A stretch of DNA of 64,000 bases. Source: Paraburkholderia sp. ZP32-5. Lineage in GTDB: Bacteria > Pseudomonadota > Gammaproteobacteria > Burkholderiales > Burkholderiaceae. Where the stretch lies: assembly GCF_021390495.1 (NCBI RefSeq), contig NZ_JAJEJP010000003.1:62001-126000 (forward strand), in the 5' to 3' direction. This document shows positions 43,264 to 51,703 of this stretch, piece after piece. Both the position numbers and the translations under genes were made by a program. The notes under the pieces were generated by a model. That model saw only the letters and a list, made by a program, of their open reading frames with translations. It was not told where the DNA came from and ran no database searches. Within the stretch, counting starts at the first letter, position 1; each line of letters begins with the position of its first letter.

Positions 43264-43704
43264 ATGAAAGTCCAGACCGCGAGCCCCATGCGAGGACCAC
43301 ACACCAGATGGCTGTACGTACTGTGCGTCAGCCTGCTGTTCGTGACGGCCGTCACCTGGCTGAACGCCATTTTCGATCACCCGATCGACGACGCGGTCGT
43401 TACCGGGATGATGTCGCCCGAGTGCGTGAAGGTCAGCCGCATGCCGGCAGGCTCTGTGCTTTCCGCCGCGCAACCGGACGACGAGATCTGCCGATCGTTC
43501 TTTCTGTATCGCGCAACGACCCAGAATGCCGCCGGTGACGTTGCGTCCTATCAAAACATGATCATGCGGGAGCGGGTCGGCGAGTTCTGGAGAATGATCG
43601 GCTACGCACTCGTGCTGTGGCTGCTCGTCACTGCGGCCTGCCTCGGATTCGCGCGGCTGCTCAAACGCATCGTCGCGAGCCGCATGCATCGTTCGGAGCG
43701 GTGA
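43264..43704 (+). CDS. Two-helix membrane protein, unknown function
   Basis: This 146-residue protein has one hydrophobic helix near the N-terminus (WLYVLCVSLLFVTAVTWLNA) and another near the C-terminus (IGYALVLWLLVTAACLGFA). Between them is an extracytoplasmic loop of about 65 residues with cysteines at SPECVK and EICRSF that could form a disulfide. GGAGTG lies before the ATG with normal spacing. No FNR box was found directly upstream (43108-43263). I recognise no family. The topology suggests a small inner-membrane stress protein. Confidence 0.65.
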   Translation: MKVQTASPMRGPHTRWLYVLCVSLLFVTAVTWLNAIFDHPIDDAVVTGMMSPECVKVSRMPAGSVLSAAQPDDEICRSFFLYRATTQNAAGDVASYQNMIMRERVGEFWRMIGYALVLWLLVTAACLGFARLLKRIVASRMHRSER

Positions 43705-44136
43705 ATGCCGCGAACGTTTTGCCAACATGGAGCACCGATCTTGCGCAATCTATCCTCGAAGCCGAAAGCCACAGCCGCTGATACCCGTGACGAGGCGGCG
43801 GAAATCTGCTTCCGCTACCGCAGCGGCCCGCGGCGTGCGCGCCACTACGACGTTCTGATGACACTCGGCGATCCGGGCGGCACCTGCCGCCTGGCAATTC
43901 GCGAAGCGTTGCCCGACGATGCGGACCTTCCGCCATTGACTTCGGGACGCGTCAATGCGACACGCCTGATGCGCGCACTCGATCTGATCGGACTCGTGGA
44001 GCGGATCACATCCCAGGACAACGCGCCTTCGGAACCCGGCAGGTTGCTGTACGACGCTCATCTGCACATGCCGCAACACGCTGCGCGGGATGAAACACGG
44101 CGCCCGTTCGCGGCGCTCCACCCGTGGCCAGACTGA
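43705..44136 (+). CDS. Hypothetical protein
   Basis: This is a 143-residue soluble protein starting directly after the previous stop, with no good ribosome site, so translation may be coupled. Composition is coding-like (GDPGGTCRLAIREALPDDAD, SGRVNATRLMRALDLIGLVE) but no family is recognised. An antisense frame covers the same stretch, so the call is moderate. It converges with the minus-strand VIT-like gene, which ends 17 bp later. Confidence 0.45.
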   Translation: MPRTFCQHGAPILRNLSSKPKATAADTRDEAAEICFRYRSGPRRARHYDVLMTLGDPGGTCRLAIREALPDDADLPPLTSGRVNATRLMRALDLIGLVERITSQDNAPSEPGRLLYDAHLHMPQHAARDETRRPFAALHPWPD

Positions 44137-44152
44137 GCCGGCCGCTGAGCGA

Positions 44153-44833
44153 CTATCCTCCGAGCGCAATGATCGCCACCGTCAGCACGATACCCACCGT
44201 AGTCATGGCAAAGCCCGCCTTCATCGCACTGAAGCCGGTGTAGCGCCCAAGCGCAAAGCCCGCGCCGAACAGCATCACGAGCGTGAGCACGCGCGAGATG
44301 ACAAGCGCCACGGTGCGATCCGCGACAACGAGAAACGGCAGCGCGACCGGAAAGGTCGATATGACGACGAGCATGAAGATGCCGAGCGCGCCGAGAAAGT
44401 CGTCGAACACGAAACGCGCGCGGGACGGTAGCGTTGATACGGCGGCGAGACGCGCGCGTATCCGTTCGAGTTCGGTATCTTCGACGAGCGGCTCCAGCGA
44501 CTTCGGCAATGCGTCGCGCAATGTCTGCACAGCGGCCGCGTGATTCCGCTCGCGTTTCACACTCAGCGCAAGTGTCAGGCGCTGGGCACGAACCGCGAGC
44601 GTGCGAACCAGAAACATCACGGCGTCGGCGAGGCCCCACGCGAGGTTGCAGCCGAGCGCGGCAAGAAACATCTTGCGCCCGGCATCTTCGCCCGCGGTCA
44701 CCGCCTTGACCGCGCCGACGAAAGTCAGCGCCATGAACAGCCCGAAACACAGTTCAGAGACACGGTCGACCATGCTGAGTATCGGCTCGCGCTTCTCAAT
44801 CTGATCCTGCTGGGCGGATGTAGCCGTGTCCAT
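44153..44833 (-). CDS. VIT1/CCC1-like small membrane transporter
   Basis: This 226-residue protein has about five hydrophobic helices: two before a cytoplasmic charged region (LALSVKRERNHAAAVQTLRD ... LEDTELERIRARLAAVS) and three after it. The layout and segments such as GCNLAWGLADAVMFLV and LTLVMLFGAGFALGRYTGF resemble the VIT/CCC1 family, which moves Fe2+ or Mn2+. GGAGG precedes the ATG. It follows the DUF2252 gene by 21 bp and is in the operon of the FNR box at 46422. Metal specificity is not shown. Confidence 0.7.
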   Translation of the reverse strand: MDTATSAQQDQIEKREPILSMVDRVSELCFGLFMALTFVGAVKAVTAGEDAGRKMFLAALGCNLAWGLADAVMFLVRTLAVRAQRLTLALSVKRERNHAAAVQTLRDALPKSLEPLVEDTELERIRARLAAVSTLPSRARFVFDDFLGALGIFMLVVISTFPVALPFLVVADRTVALVISRVLTLVMLFGAGFALGRYTGFSAMKAGFAMTTVGIVLTVAIIALGG

Positions 44834-44854
44834 ATGACCTCCAATGCATGCGCC

Positions 44855-46276
44855 CTATTCTTCTCGCACGGCCTCAATCCGGCCTTCCCGCACTGCCTGA
44901 ATAAAGGCGCGGTAATCGAGCTGGTTTTGCGATCTGTATTCCATCGCGAATTCGCCGATCGCATCGTCGAAGCTTTGGCCCGAACCCATATAGCCAGCCA
45001 TCATCGCCGCGTCGCCGCTGCGTGCATGCGCTCGAGCGAGGGCGTGCGCGCACATGCGCGCGTACTGTCTGAGCATGCCGGAGTCGAGCGATTCGATGAC
45101 GACCGACAGTTTCATATCACGAAGCTGCCGGACGTAGAAATCGCGCCCGTTCTTCCCGCGAGTCCAGCCGAGAAACACGTCGCTCGCGGCCTGCATGAGC
45201 CGTTGGCCGGCGATGACGCGCTCGCCGTGATTCGCATGCAAGCTCTTTCCCGCATAAGGTTCGAGCACCGATGCCCTTGCCTCTTTGACCTGCAGGAACA
45301 GTGGATCGTTGTCCGACGCCATCAGCAGACCGACCGAGCACATCGTGCCGACGCTGCCCACACCCACGACCTTCATCGCCAGATCGACGAAATGAAACCG
45401 GTCGAACAGAACCCGCACGTGTTCGGCAAGGCTTTGCCGATACGATTCGATCGCCTCCGCGTAATTTGAGCCGATACCCGGGGCCAGATCCTCATTGGGA
45501 TGCACGATGAGCGGCGGCTCGTCCTTGATCCGCGGCCGCTCGCCCTCGTCCGAAACGAGCTTCGGATACAGATGGTCGGGCACGGTCTTGCGACGTTCCA
45601 CTTCTATGCGCTGCGCGATCCGTTTGCGCGCAATCTCGACTATCTCGGGGTCGCCCGTGCGGTCCTGATACTTTTGCAGATCGATCCTGTCATACCAGAC
45701 ATCGAGCGTGCGCATGGATGCATAGTCGTGCATACGCTCACGGTATTCCCGCACCAGATCCACGGCGATGCGCGCCGTATCGCTCGCCGGCAACTCCAGA
45801 TGATGACCCGCGATCGCCACGCTTGCGGCGAGCCGCTTCAGATCCCACTCGAATGGAGCAGGCAGCGTTTCGTCGAGATCGTTGATATCGAAGATCACAT
45901 TGCGCTCCGGCGTCGCGAAGCCTCCGAAGTTCATCAGGTGCGCATCGCCACATGCCTGAACGCGTATGCCGCTGGTCGGCGTCACAGCCAGGTCGGCCGC
46001 CATGATCGCGGCCGCGCCGCGATAGAACGCAAACGGCGATGCCGCCATCCGGCCGAAGCGGATCGGTATCAGATGCGCGATGCGCCCTTCATTGGATTCG
46101 TTCAAAATCTCGATGATGTCGCGGCGATCCGCGGGCGCTACCCATCCCGCCTGCGACGAACGGGGAACCGAATCACGTATCACGCGCCCTTGCGATGCCC
46201 TCTCGTCGGGCGTCGTGTACGTAACGCGTTTCTCTCTTGCGTCGCTTACCATCTTGCGTGAAACGGCTTTATCCAT
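44855..46276 (-). CDS. DUF2252 family protein
   Basis: This 473-residue cytoplasmic protein has the conserved DUF2252 features: PIRFGRMAASPFAFYRGAAA, CGDAHLMNFGGFATPERN, IFDINDLDETLPAPFEWDLK, LASDNDPLFLQVKEARASVL and QRLMQAASDVFLGW. The fold is related to APH/protein-kinase-like phosphotransferases, with GDAHLMNFG as catalytic loop and FDINDLDE as metal-binding loop. No substrate is established. GAGG precedes the ATG. First gene of a two-gene unit with the VIT-like gene. Confidence 0.88.
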   Translation of the reverse strand: MDKAVSRKMVSDAREKRVTYTTPDERASQGRVIRDSVPRSSQAGWVAPADRRDIIEILNESNEGRIAHLIPIRFGRMAASPFAFYRGAAAIMAADLAVTPTSGIRVQACGDAHLMNFGGFATPERNVIFDINDLDETLPAPFEWDLKRLAASVAIAGHHLELPASDTARIAVDLVREYRERMHDYASMRTLDVWYDRIDLQKYQDRTGDPEIVEIARKRIAQRIEVERRKTVPDHLYPKLVSDEGERPRIKDEPPLIVHPNEDLAPGIGSNYAEAIESYRQSLAEHVRVLFDRFHFVDLAMKVVGVGSVGTMCSVGLLMASDNDPLFLQVKEARASVLEPYAGKSLHANHGERVIAGQRLMQAASDVFLGWTRGKNGRDFYVRQLRDMKLSVVIESLDSGMLRQYARMCAHALARAHARSGDAAMMAGYMGSGQSFDDAIGEFAMEYRSQNQLDYRAFIQAVREGRIEAVREE

Positions 46277-46394
46277 GACATCACCTCGCGACTACGCTTC
46301 CCTGCTAATCCCTGGCCCGTACGCGCCCATGCTCGACGCAACCGGGGCGCCGCCGCGCCAGTGCCTTGCCCGGCATACCTGACCGGTCTGATCC

Positions 46395-46435
46395 ACGATA
46401 GTCAGATGGCTACACCCGGAGTTGATACAGATCAA
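46395..46435 (-). promoter_or_regulatory. FNR/ANR-type promoter of DUF2252/VIT operon
   Basis: TTGATACAGATCAA (46422-46435) is a perfect consensus box. TATCGT (46400-46395, minus) lies 21 nt away. The leader to the DUF2252 ATG is about 110 nt. Confidence 0.78.
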
Positions 46436-46525
46436 CGGCCCTTGCGCCGCCGACGGCTTCGACAACCGCCTCGCGTATTCCACGAAACGCGGGTGACGTA
46501 GCCTGCATTTGCCCACGACGAAGGC

Positions 46526-46566
46526 TTGACCTGTATCAACCAGGCGTTTTGTGCCCGTCCTAGTCT
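46526..46566 (+). promoter_or_regulatory. FNR/ANR-type promoter of the cation/proton antiporter
   Basis: TTGACCTGTATCAA (46526-46539) has one mismatch to consensus. TAGTCT at 46561-46566 lies 21 nt downstream, about 47 nt before the antiporter ATG. The 336-bp gap 46277-46612 holds this and the opposite promoter and nothing else I recognise. Confidence 0.78.
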
Positions 46567-46612
46567 GTTCATCACGTTGGGACGCGACTGGCCGTACACA
46601 GGGAGCGCACAA

Positions 46613-47869
46613 ATGACACTCATCGCCGCATTCGTCACGCTGGTCTTCGTCTACAGCCTTGTATCCCGACGACTCGAACGCACGGTCCTGACCGCGCCAA
46701 TGTTGTTTACGGCCCTGGGCATGCTCATGTCGCTCTCGCATGACGCGCTCACGGAATTGGCGCTCGACCGGAAAAGTCTGCTGCTGATCGCGGAACTGGG
46801 CCTCGTCATGACGCTGTTCACGGACGCGTCCCGCGTGCGTCCCCGTATGCTCAAGGGTGAGGCGCATCTGGCCGTTCGCCTGCTCAGCACGGGCATGCTG
46901 CTCACCATGGTGCTCGGTGTACTCGTGGCGATGGTCCTGCTCGGATCGCTGACCTGGTGGGAGGCGGGCATCCTGTCCGCGATTCTTGCGCCGACGGACG
47001 CAGGGCTCGGGCAGGCCATCGTCAACAGCCCGCGCGTACCAACGCGCATTCGTCAGACACTGAACGTCGAGGCAGGGCTCAACGATGGGCTGGCCGTTCC
47101 TTTCCTGATGTTTTGCATCGCCCTCGCCGAGGTGAAGGAGACCGGTGCCGGCGGCACGGTACTGGTCCGTTTCGTCGTCGAGCAGCTCGGCTATGGCACG
47201 CTGGTGGGGCTAGGCGTGGGACTGGCCGGCGGATGGCTGCTCGGCGTTGCCCAACGCAAGGAATGGATCGTCCAGTCGCTCACGCAACTTGGCGTCGTGG
47301 TCCTTCCTTTGGCATGTGTGCTGATTTCGGAGGAAACCGGCGCCAGCATGTTCATCGCGGCGTTCGTCGCGGGTCTCGCGACCCAGGCGGGCTTTAGCGA
47401 GGTCGGCAAACACAGCGTTGAGTTCACCGAGGATTGGGGGCAACTGTTCAACTATTTCGTCTTCTTCCTGTTTGGACTGCTCGTCACGCGTGTCTGGGCA
47501 CAGTTCAGCGTCGCCATCGTGGCCTATGGTGTAGCGAGCCTGACGCTGATCCGCATGGTTCCGGTTGCGATCGCGTTGAAAGGCACGCGCCTGAGCTGGC
47601 CAACGCTGCTGTTCATAGGCTGGTTCGGCCCCCGAGGGCTCGCATCGATCGTTCTCGGACTTGTTTATCTCGAAGGGGAAACCGGGCTGCCGGGTGAGCA
47701 AACCATCAAGCTCGCGGTCATGGCGACGGTCCTGATCAGCATCTTTGCTCACGGACTCAGCGCGTTGCCCGCGATCGACCGTTATACGCGCGCTATCGGT
47801 CGTCTCGACAGTAGCGCGCCGGAGCAGAAGACGGCCGATCTCGATCGGGCCAGCACCGGTGGGGCGTAG
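46613..47869 (+). CDS. Cation:proton antiporter, CPA1 (NhaP-like)
   Basis: This 418-residue protein has about 12-13 membrane helices. The ion-site motif NVEAGLNDGLAVPFLMF (N-D) and ILAPTDAGLGQAIVNSP are typical of Na+/H+ exchangers of the CPA1 group. GWFGPRGLASIVLGLVY is the conserved late helix. It would keep pH and sodium balance. GGGAG precedes the ATG at 46613; the upstream in-frame extension lies within the FNR promoter and is not translated. No C-terminal regulatory domain is present. Confidence 0.9.
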   Translation: MTLIAAFVTLVFVYSLVSRRLERTVLTAPMLFTALGMLMSLSHDALTELALDRKSLLLIAELGLVMTLFTDASRVRPRMLKGEAHLAVRLLSTGMLLTMVLGVLVAMVLLGSLTWWEAGILSAILAPTDAGLGQAIVNSPRVPTRIRQTLNVEAGLNDGLAVPFLMFCIALAEVKETGAGGTVLVRFVVEQLGYGTLVGLGVGLAGGWLLGVAQRKEWIVQSLTQLGVVVLPLACVLISEETGASMFIAAFVAGLATQAGFSEVGKHSVEFTEDWGQLFNYFVFFLFGLLVTRVWAQFSVAIVAYGVASLTLIRMVPVAIALKGTRLSWPTLLFIGWFGPRGLASIVLGLVYLEGETGLPGEQTIKLAVMATVLISIFAHGLSALPAIDRYTRAIGRLDSSAPEQKTADLDRASTGGA

Positions 47870-47945
47870 CCGCACCGGTTCACCAGCAATGAAAGAGAAG
47901 ACTGCTAGAAGACAGCTTCGAGCGCGCGTTCGGCTCGCTCCCGGC

Positions 47946-47969
47946 GACTGCTTCACAGACTGCTTCACA
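47946..47969. repeat. Tandem 12-bp duplication at a gene end
   Basis: GACTGCTTCACA occurs twice in tandem (47946-47957, 47958-47969). The second copy covers the stop of the CBS/BON gene. It looks like a recent slippage duplication in the space between convergent genes. Confidence 0.8.
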
Positions 47970-48654
47970 TCGGCGTGAAGACGACCGGATACTCCAGATG
48001 ATCGTTGACGCCCTTCACCCCCGGCGCACGCGCGGCGGCGGCGAGAATAGCCTTACGCTCTTCCTCCGAGCGCACCGTGCCCCAGCAATGAACCACGCCG
48101 TCCGTGACGATCAGGCCATCCGCCGCCATGGCCCAGCGATGGCCATCCAGTTCCTTCGTAATCGCCTGACGGATCTGATCGTCCGACGGCTGCGTATCGA
48201 GCTGCGCGGGCGCGCAACTCGCGAGCGCTCGCACCAGATTGGCCCGGCTGACGATGCCGGCGAGCTTACCGTTGCGCAGCACCGGCAGCCGCTTGAGGTG
48301 CTTGCGCGCGAGCAGTTCTGCCACCTGGGTCAGCGGCGCGGCTTCGTCGACGGTGACCGCCGGCGTGCTCATCACATCGCGTACCTTAATTGCGTGCTCC
48401 TTCAGATACTCGACCGCGAGCTGACGCGTGGGCGCCAGAAATTCGGCGAGCCACGAGCGCCGCGGGTTTTCCGTGCCGGTTTCGACGCGTCTGAGCAGAT
48501 CGCCTTCGCTGACGATGCCGATCACGTCGCCCGTCTCGTCGACGACGGGCATGCCGCTGATCCGGTTATCGGCAAGCAGCTTTGCCGCGTCGTATACCGA
48601 GCTGTCCGGTGCGATTGAAACGACCTGCGTGGTCATGATGTCCGAGGCTTGCAT
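47965..48654 (-). CDS. Two CBS domains plus BON domain protein
   Basis: This 229-residue protein has CBS 1 at about residues 1-60 (ASDIMTTQVVSIAPDSSVYD, RISGMPVVDETGDVIGIVSE), CBS 2 at about 90-150 (VRDVMSTPAVTVDEAAPLTQ, HLKRLPVLRNGKLAGIVSRA) and a C-terminal BON domain (IRQAITKELDGHRWAMAADG, VVHCWGTVRSEEERKAI). CBS pairs bind adenine nucleotides and sense energy state. The combination with BON is known in stress loci. GGAG seven bases before the ATG at 48654 fixes the start. Controlled by the FNR box at 48722. Confidence 0.9.
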   Translation of the reverse strand: MQASDIMTTQVVSIAPDSSVYDAAKLLADNRISGMPVVDETGDVIGIVSEGDLLRRVETGTENPRRSWLAEFLAPTRQLAVEYLKEHAIKVRDVMSTPAVTVDEAAPLTQVAELLARKHLKRLPVLRNGKLAGIVSRANLVRALASCAPAQLDTQPSDDQIRQAITKELDGHRWAMAADGLIVTDGVVHCWGTVRSEEERKAILAAAARAPGVKGVNDHLEYPVVFTPM

Positions 48655-48694
48655 GGCGAATCTCCATATCGAGGGCTCATCCCTGTTGCACATG

Positions 48695-48735
48695 AGTCTA
48701 GACACACGCGTGACGACGCATTTGATAAGGGTCAA
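48695..48735 (-). promoter_or_regulatory. FNR/ANR-type promoter of the CBS/BON gene
   Basis: TTGATAAGGGTCAA (48722-48735) has one mismatch. TAGACT (48700-48695, minus) lies 21 nt away; the leader to the ATG is about 33 nt. The box overlaps the stop end of the upstream CheB-like gene. Confidence 0.8.
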
Positions 48736-49643
48736 AGGTCGTCGAGGTGGTTGCCCGCCGGCGCTACACCGGCATTCGCCGTACCGGCGTTCGCGGATTG
48801 CGCAGCCGCGCCATGCGCCGCGGAATGTCTGTCACGCACTCCCGTCTGTTCGCCGGCAAGAGCACGCGCCGAAAAGGCGTGCCCGGCACGGCATCTGAAG
48901 CGCGTCATACTTCGATCGCGCAACTCGAATAGTGCGCTGGCGCACTCGGGACAGTTCAGCCCGGACGGAGTACTAAGCCGCTCGAATTGCGACCAGTCGG
49001 CGGCGTCGACGCTTCCTTCCGCGATGCGAGTCTCGATCCGGATAAGGTCGTCGCGACTGCCAGGCGCGGGCATGTCCGGATCGTCTCTGGCGAGATCCAC
49101 CAGAAGCTCGCCCATCTCCGCCAGCCTGCAACAGTGATCCACGCAGGCATGCGCGAGCGCGCTTCTCGGCATCGACGGCGCGAGCGCTTCGGACGGCTCC
49201 TGCACCACGGCTATACCGCCTCGATCCTTGATGGCCATCAGCCCGGCCGTGCCATCGTCGAGATGTCCGGTCAGCACCACGCCGACGACCGCCGGGCCAT
49301 ATGCATTGGCAGCCGAGCGAAATAACGGGTCGATCGCGGGCCGGCAGTGATTTTCCCGAGGCCCTTCGGAGAGCCGGATATAGCCTTGCCGGACCAGCAT
49401 ATGTCGGTTTGGCGGAGCGACGTAGATGCGCCCTTGCTCGATGAGTTCGATGTTGCCCGGATGTTGCGCGGGCAGACTCCCAGCCTTCGTGAGAATGGCG
49501 GGCAGCATACTCGGGCTGCCCGCGCCGACGTGCTGGACGATCAGCACGGGCGCGGGAAAATCGGCGGGCAACTGCTTGACGAGTTGTCGCAACGCATCGA
49601 TCCCGCCCTGCGATGCGCCAATGACAAAGATCCGGCCGCTCAT
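48732..49643 (-). CDS. CheB-type methylesterase domain protein without receiver, with C-terminal zinc ribbon
   Basis: This is a 303-residue protein. Residues 1 to about 190 form a CheB methylesterase domain with the Ser-His-Asp triad: serine in VIGASQGGIDALRQL, histidine in LIVQHVGAGSPSML and aspartate in VVLTGHLDDGTAGL. No response-regulator domain is attached. Near the C-terminus LNCPECASALFE and FRCRAGHAF form a likely zinc ribbon. No chemotaxis genes are nearby, so the target is unknown and may not be a chemoreceptor. GGGGGAA precedes the ATG at 49643. FNR-type box at 49699-49712. Confidence 0.87.
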   Translation of the reverse strand: MSGRIFVIGASQGGIDALRQLVKQLPADFPAPVLIVQHVGAGSPSMLPAILTKAGSLPAQHPGNIELIEQGRIYVAPPNRHMLVRQGYIRLSEGPRENHCRPAIDPLFRSAANAYGPAVVGVVLTGHLDDGTAGLMAIKDRGGIAVVQEPSEALAPSMPRSALAHACVDHCCRLAEMGELLVDLARDDPDMPAPGSRDDLIRIETRIAEGSVDAADWSQFERLSTPSGLNCPECASALFELRDRSMTRFRCRAGHAFSARALAGEQTGVRDRHSAAHGAAAQSANAGTANAGVAPAGNHLDDL

Positions 49644-49670
49644 TCTTCCCCCCTTGCACGGTATGGCGCC

Positions 49671-49712
49671 ATGATTGATCGCCTGCCACGCCCACTTTTT
49701 GACCTGCATCAA
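49671..49712 (-). promoter_or_regulatory. FNR/ANR-type box upstream of the CheB-like gene
   Basis: TTGACCTGCATCAA (49699-49712) has one mismatch. The -10 candidate AATCAT (49676-49671, minus) is weak. Distance to the ATG is 55 bp from the box edge. Confidence 0.65.
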
Positions 49713-49811
49713 ACCCGCGCAAGCCAAAATCGGACACAACGGCGAAACGCGCGATGCAGCTTTCGACGGCTGCGCGCATCGCACAGCGCAAGCCCGAAGC
49801 CGCGGGAACGG

Positions 49812-50789
49812 CTACTCGCCGGCTGCAATGGAATGCGGAGAAAAGGCAATGCTGAAGGCCGCAATGAATTCGTCGAGCCGGCGAGGATCGAGCCCATCGA
49901 TACCGGCGGCGGCTACACGGCCATTGCCGCCGAATTTCCTGCACAGAACATCGGCGCCTTGCGGGCGCTCCAATGGCGCCCTCACGCTCGCCACGTACCG
50001 GTTGTCGCCGCGCAGGGTCAGCACCGCGTGCGCCCGCCGCGGATCGCGCCTCGCGATGAGGTTGGCGAATTCCCCCCGTACGCGATGCGCCCACGCGGTG
50101 TCGGGAAGAACATGCAACGTCCCGGCTGCAAGTCTCTGGACTGTCGCGAGTCCGAGCGCAAGCTCGATATCTTCCATGCGCCGCGTCTCGATTTCGCGCA
50201 GTACGCCGGTCGAGGCAATGAACTCCAGCGGGCTCCAGAAGGGTTGAATGGCGCGATACATCGCGGCCGGATCGACGATGAGATCGGCGCGACTGTCGCC
50301 ATAAGCGTTGTAGTTGATCGCGATGCCCAGCTCGCGCAACATCTGCTCGTCGGCCAGACTCATCGCGCATTCCGTGGCCACCTGATGCGCTACCCGATGA
50401 AGGTTGTCGCCATACGCCGCGACGACCGCCCATGGCTTGTGCCGCCCATGCAGATGACGGTCCACGATGAGGCCGGTGCACATATCGGGCGATGTATCGA
50501 TATGGGCGGTCAGTAACGCATTGCCGGGGATGACGCCGGGAAAATGATGGTCGAAATATTCGATGTTCACACCGCGCTCGAGAAGGACGGCAAGAGCGTC
50601 GCGATTCGTGTCGAGCGAAATATCCAGCACGGTCACGCTATCGCCATGCTGCGCGCGCGCGTGCTGCAATAGCGCCACTTCGCGCTTGGTGCCCGTTATC
50701 AGAACGGCGTCGGCGGGATAGGCAAGCCTCAACTGGTGCAGCGCGCAGATACCGTCGGCATCGCCATTGAATATATCGAATCGATTCAT
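49812..50789 (-). CDS. DHH-type phosphoesterase-like protein
   Basis: This 325-residue cytoplasmic protein has RFDIFNGDADGICALHQLRL near the N-terminus (the usual D-x-D-x-D/G motif of DHH enzymes), VTVLDISLDTN, IEYFDHHFPGVIPGN (DHH motif) and a C-terminal GGNGRVAAAGI segment like DHHA1. DHH enzymes cleave phosphodiesters, including nanoRNA and cyclic dinucleotides; the subfamily here is unclear. GGAG six bases upstream supports 50789. It starts 45 bp after the BON gene, so both are probably one operon from the FNR box at 51623. Confidence 0.8.
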   Translation of the reverse strand: MNRFDIFNGDADGICALHQLRLAYPADAVLITGTKREVALLQHARAQHGDSVTVLDISLDTNRDALAVLLERGVNIEYFDHHFPGVIPGNALLTAHIDTSPDMCTGLIVDRHLHGRHKPWAVVAAYGDNLHRVAHQVATECAMSLADEQMLRELGIAINYNAYGDSRADLIVDPAAMYRAIQPFWSPLEFIASTGVLREIETRRMEDIELALGLATVQRLAAGTLHVLPDTAWAHRVRGEFANLIARRDPRRAHAVLTLRGDNRYVASVRAPLERPQGADVLCRKFGGNGRVAAAGIDGLDPRRLDEFIAAFSIAFSPHSIAAGE

Positions 50790-50834
50790 CGGCCGCTCCA
50801 CTGGCGAACTCCCGATCCGCGCGCAACGCGACTG

Positions 50835-51485
50835 TCAGCCGATCTCCAGATGATCGACGATCGTCTTCACGCCCGGCGTCGAGCGCGCCGCGCCCCAGAC
50901 TACCGAGCGTTCGGAGCGGGAGCCGACCCGGCCCGACAGCGTGACGTTACCGTCGTCGACCTTTACGCCCAGGTGCTTCAATTCGCGCTCGGTATGTCGC
51001 TCGATCGCCTTGCGGATGCTGCATTCGATATCGGTGGACGATGCACAACCGGTGATGCGGATGTCGTTCGTCAACCCGGTCACGCCGCGCATGTGCCGGA
51101 TGTTCTTCTCGGCGATGTGACTGCGATAGCCGTCCCGCACTTCGCCACTCAAGGTCACCCAGCCATTCTCGACCTTGATCCTGACCGTACTTTCTTCCAG
51201 ACCGGCGATCCAGTCGAGCACCGCCCGGGCGCTCACCGCGATGTCCTCGTCGCTACGCCGGTCGGTGTCGTGAAGCGCAACCTCGATGTGCATGACGACG
51301 GCGACCACACCGGCTATGCCGAGTACCGATTTCTCGGCGGCGACCTTCTGCGCGTAGTTCGGCACCTGACCGCTCAGCGTGACGATGCCGTCGGCTACGG
51401 CCACGCCGATCCGGTTCGCGTCGATCGCGGAGTTGTTCGCGAGTTCGTCCTCGACTTCCTCTTTCAATTGACTATCCGACTTCAT
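50835..51485 (-). CDS. Triple BON-domain protein (first copy)
   Basis: This 216-residue protein has three BON domains, each with a V-x-DG-x-VTLSG-x-V core: VAVADGIVTLSGQVPNYAQK, VENGWVTLSGEVRDGYRSH and VDDGNVTLSGRVGSRSERS. No signal peptide is seen, unlike OsmY, so it is likely cytoplasmic. BON domains bind lipid or other surfaces; the role is unknown. GGAGG precedes the ATG at 51485. It is a close paralogue of the protein at 53425-54075, same length and order. Confidence 0.88.
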   Translation of the reverse strand: MKSDSQLKEEVEDELANNSAIDANRIGVAVADGIVTLSGQVPNYAQKVAAEKSVLGIAGVVAVVMHIEVALHDTDRRSDEDIAVSARAVLDWIAGLEESTVRIKVENGWVTLSGEVRDGYRSHIAEKNIRHMRGVTGLTNDIRITGCASSTDIECSIRKAIERHTERELKHLGVKVDDGNVTLSGRVGSRSERSVVWGAARSTPGVKTIVDHLEIG

Positions 51486-51595
51486 GGCCGGGGCCCTCCA
51501 GGAATCGGCATCGATGCAAGCGCGCCTCGACACCACACAAACGATCGCTTTCATCGTGCTCACGGCTCGGGTCCCGAGGCGCAAGCAATGATTTC

Positions 51596-51636
51596 ACTGT
51601 AGTGTCGGCCTGCGCGCGACTCATGATCCACATCAA
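51596..51636. promoter_or_regulatory. FNR/ANR-type box between BON and beta-CASP genes (bidirectional)
   Basis: ATGATCCACATCAA (51623-51636) has one mismatch. On the minus strand TACAGT (51601-51596) lies 21 nt away; on the plus strand TGAAAT (51658-51663) lies 21 nt away. It could serve both divergent genes. Confidence 0.7.
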
Positions 51637-51703
51637 TAGCGCGGCGCGCGCATGCGATGAAATAACGGTACGCAGCCAGGTATCGGCGCTCGACGGAGGA
51701 ACC

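Noticed and set aside
48973..50481. 502-codon minus-strand frame across the CheB-like and DHH genes
   Set aside because: It is a different frame on the same strand as two well-supported genes and has arginine-rich, pattern-free sequence.
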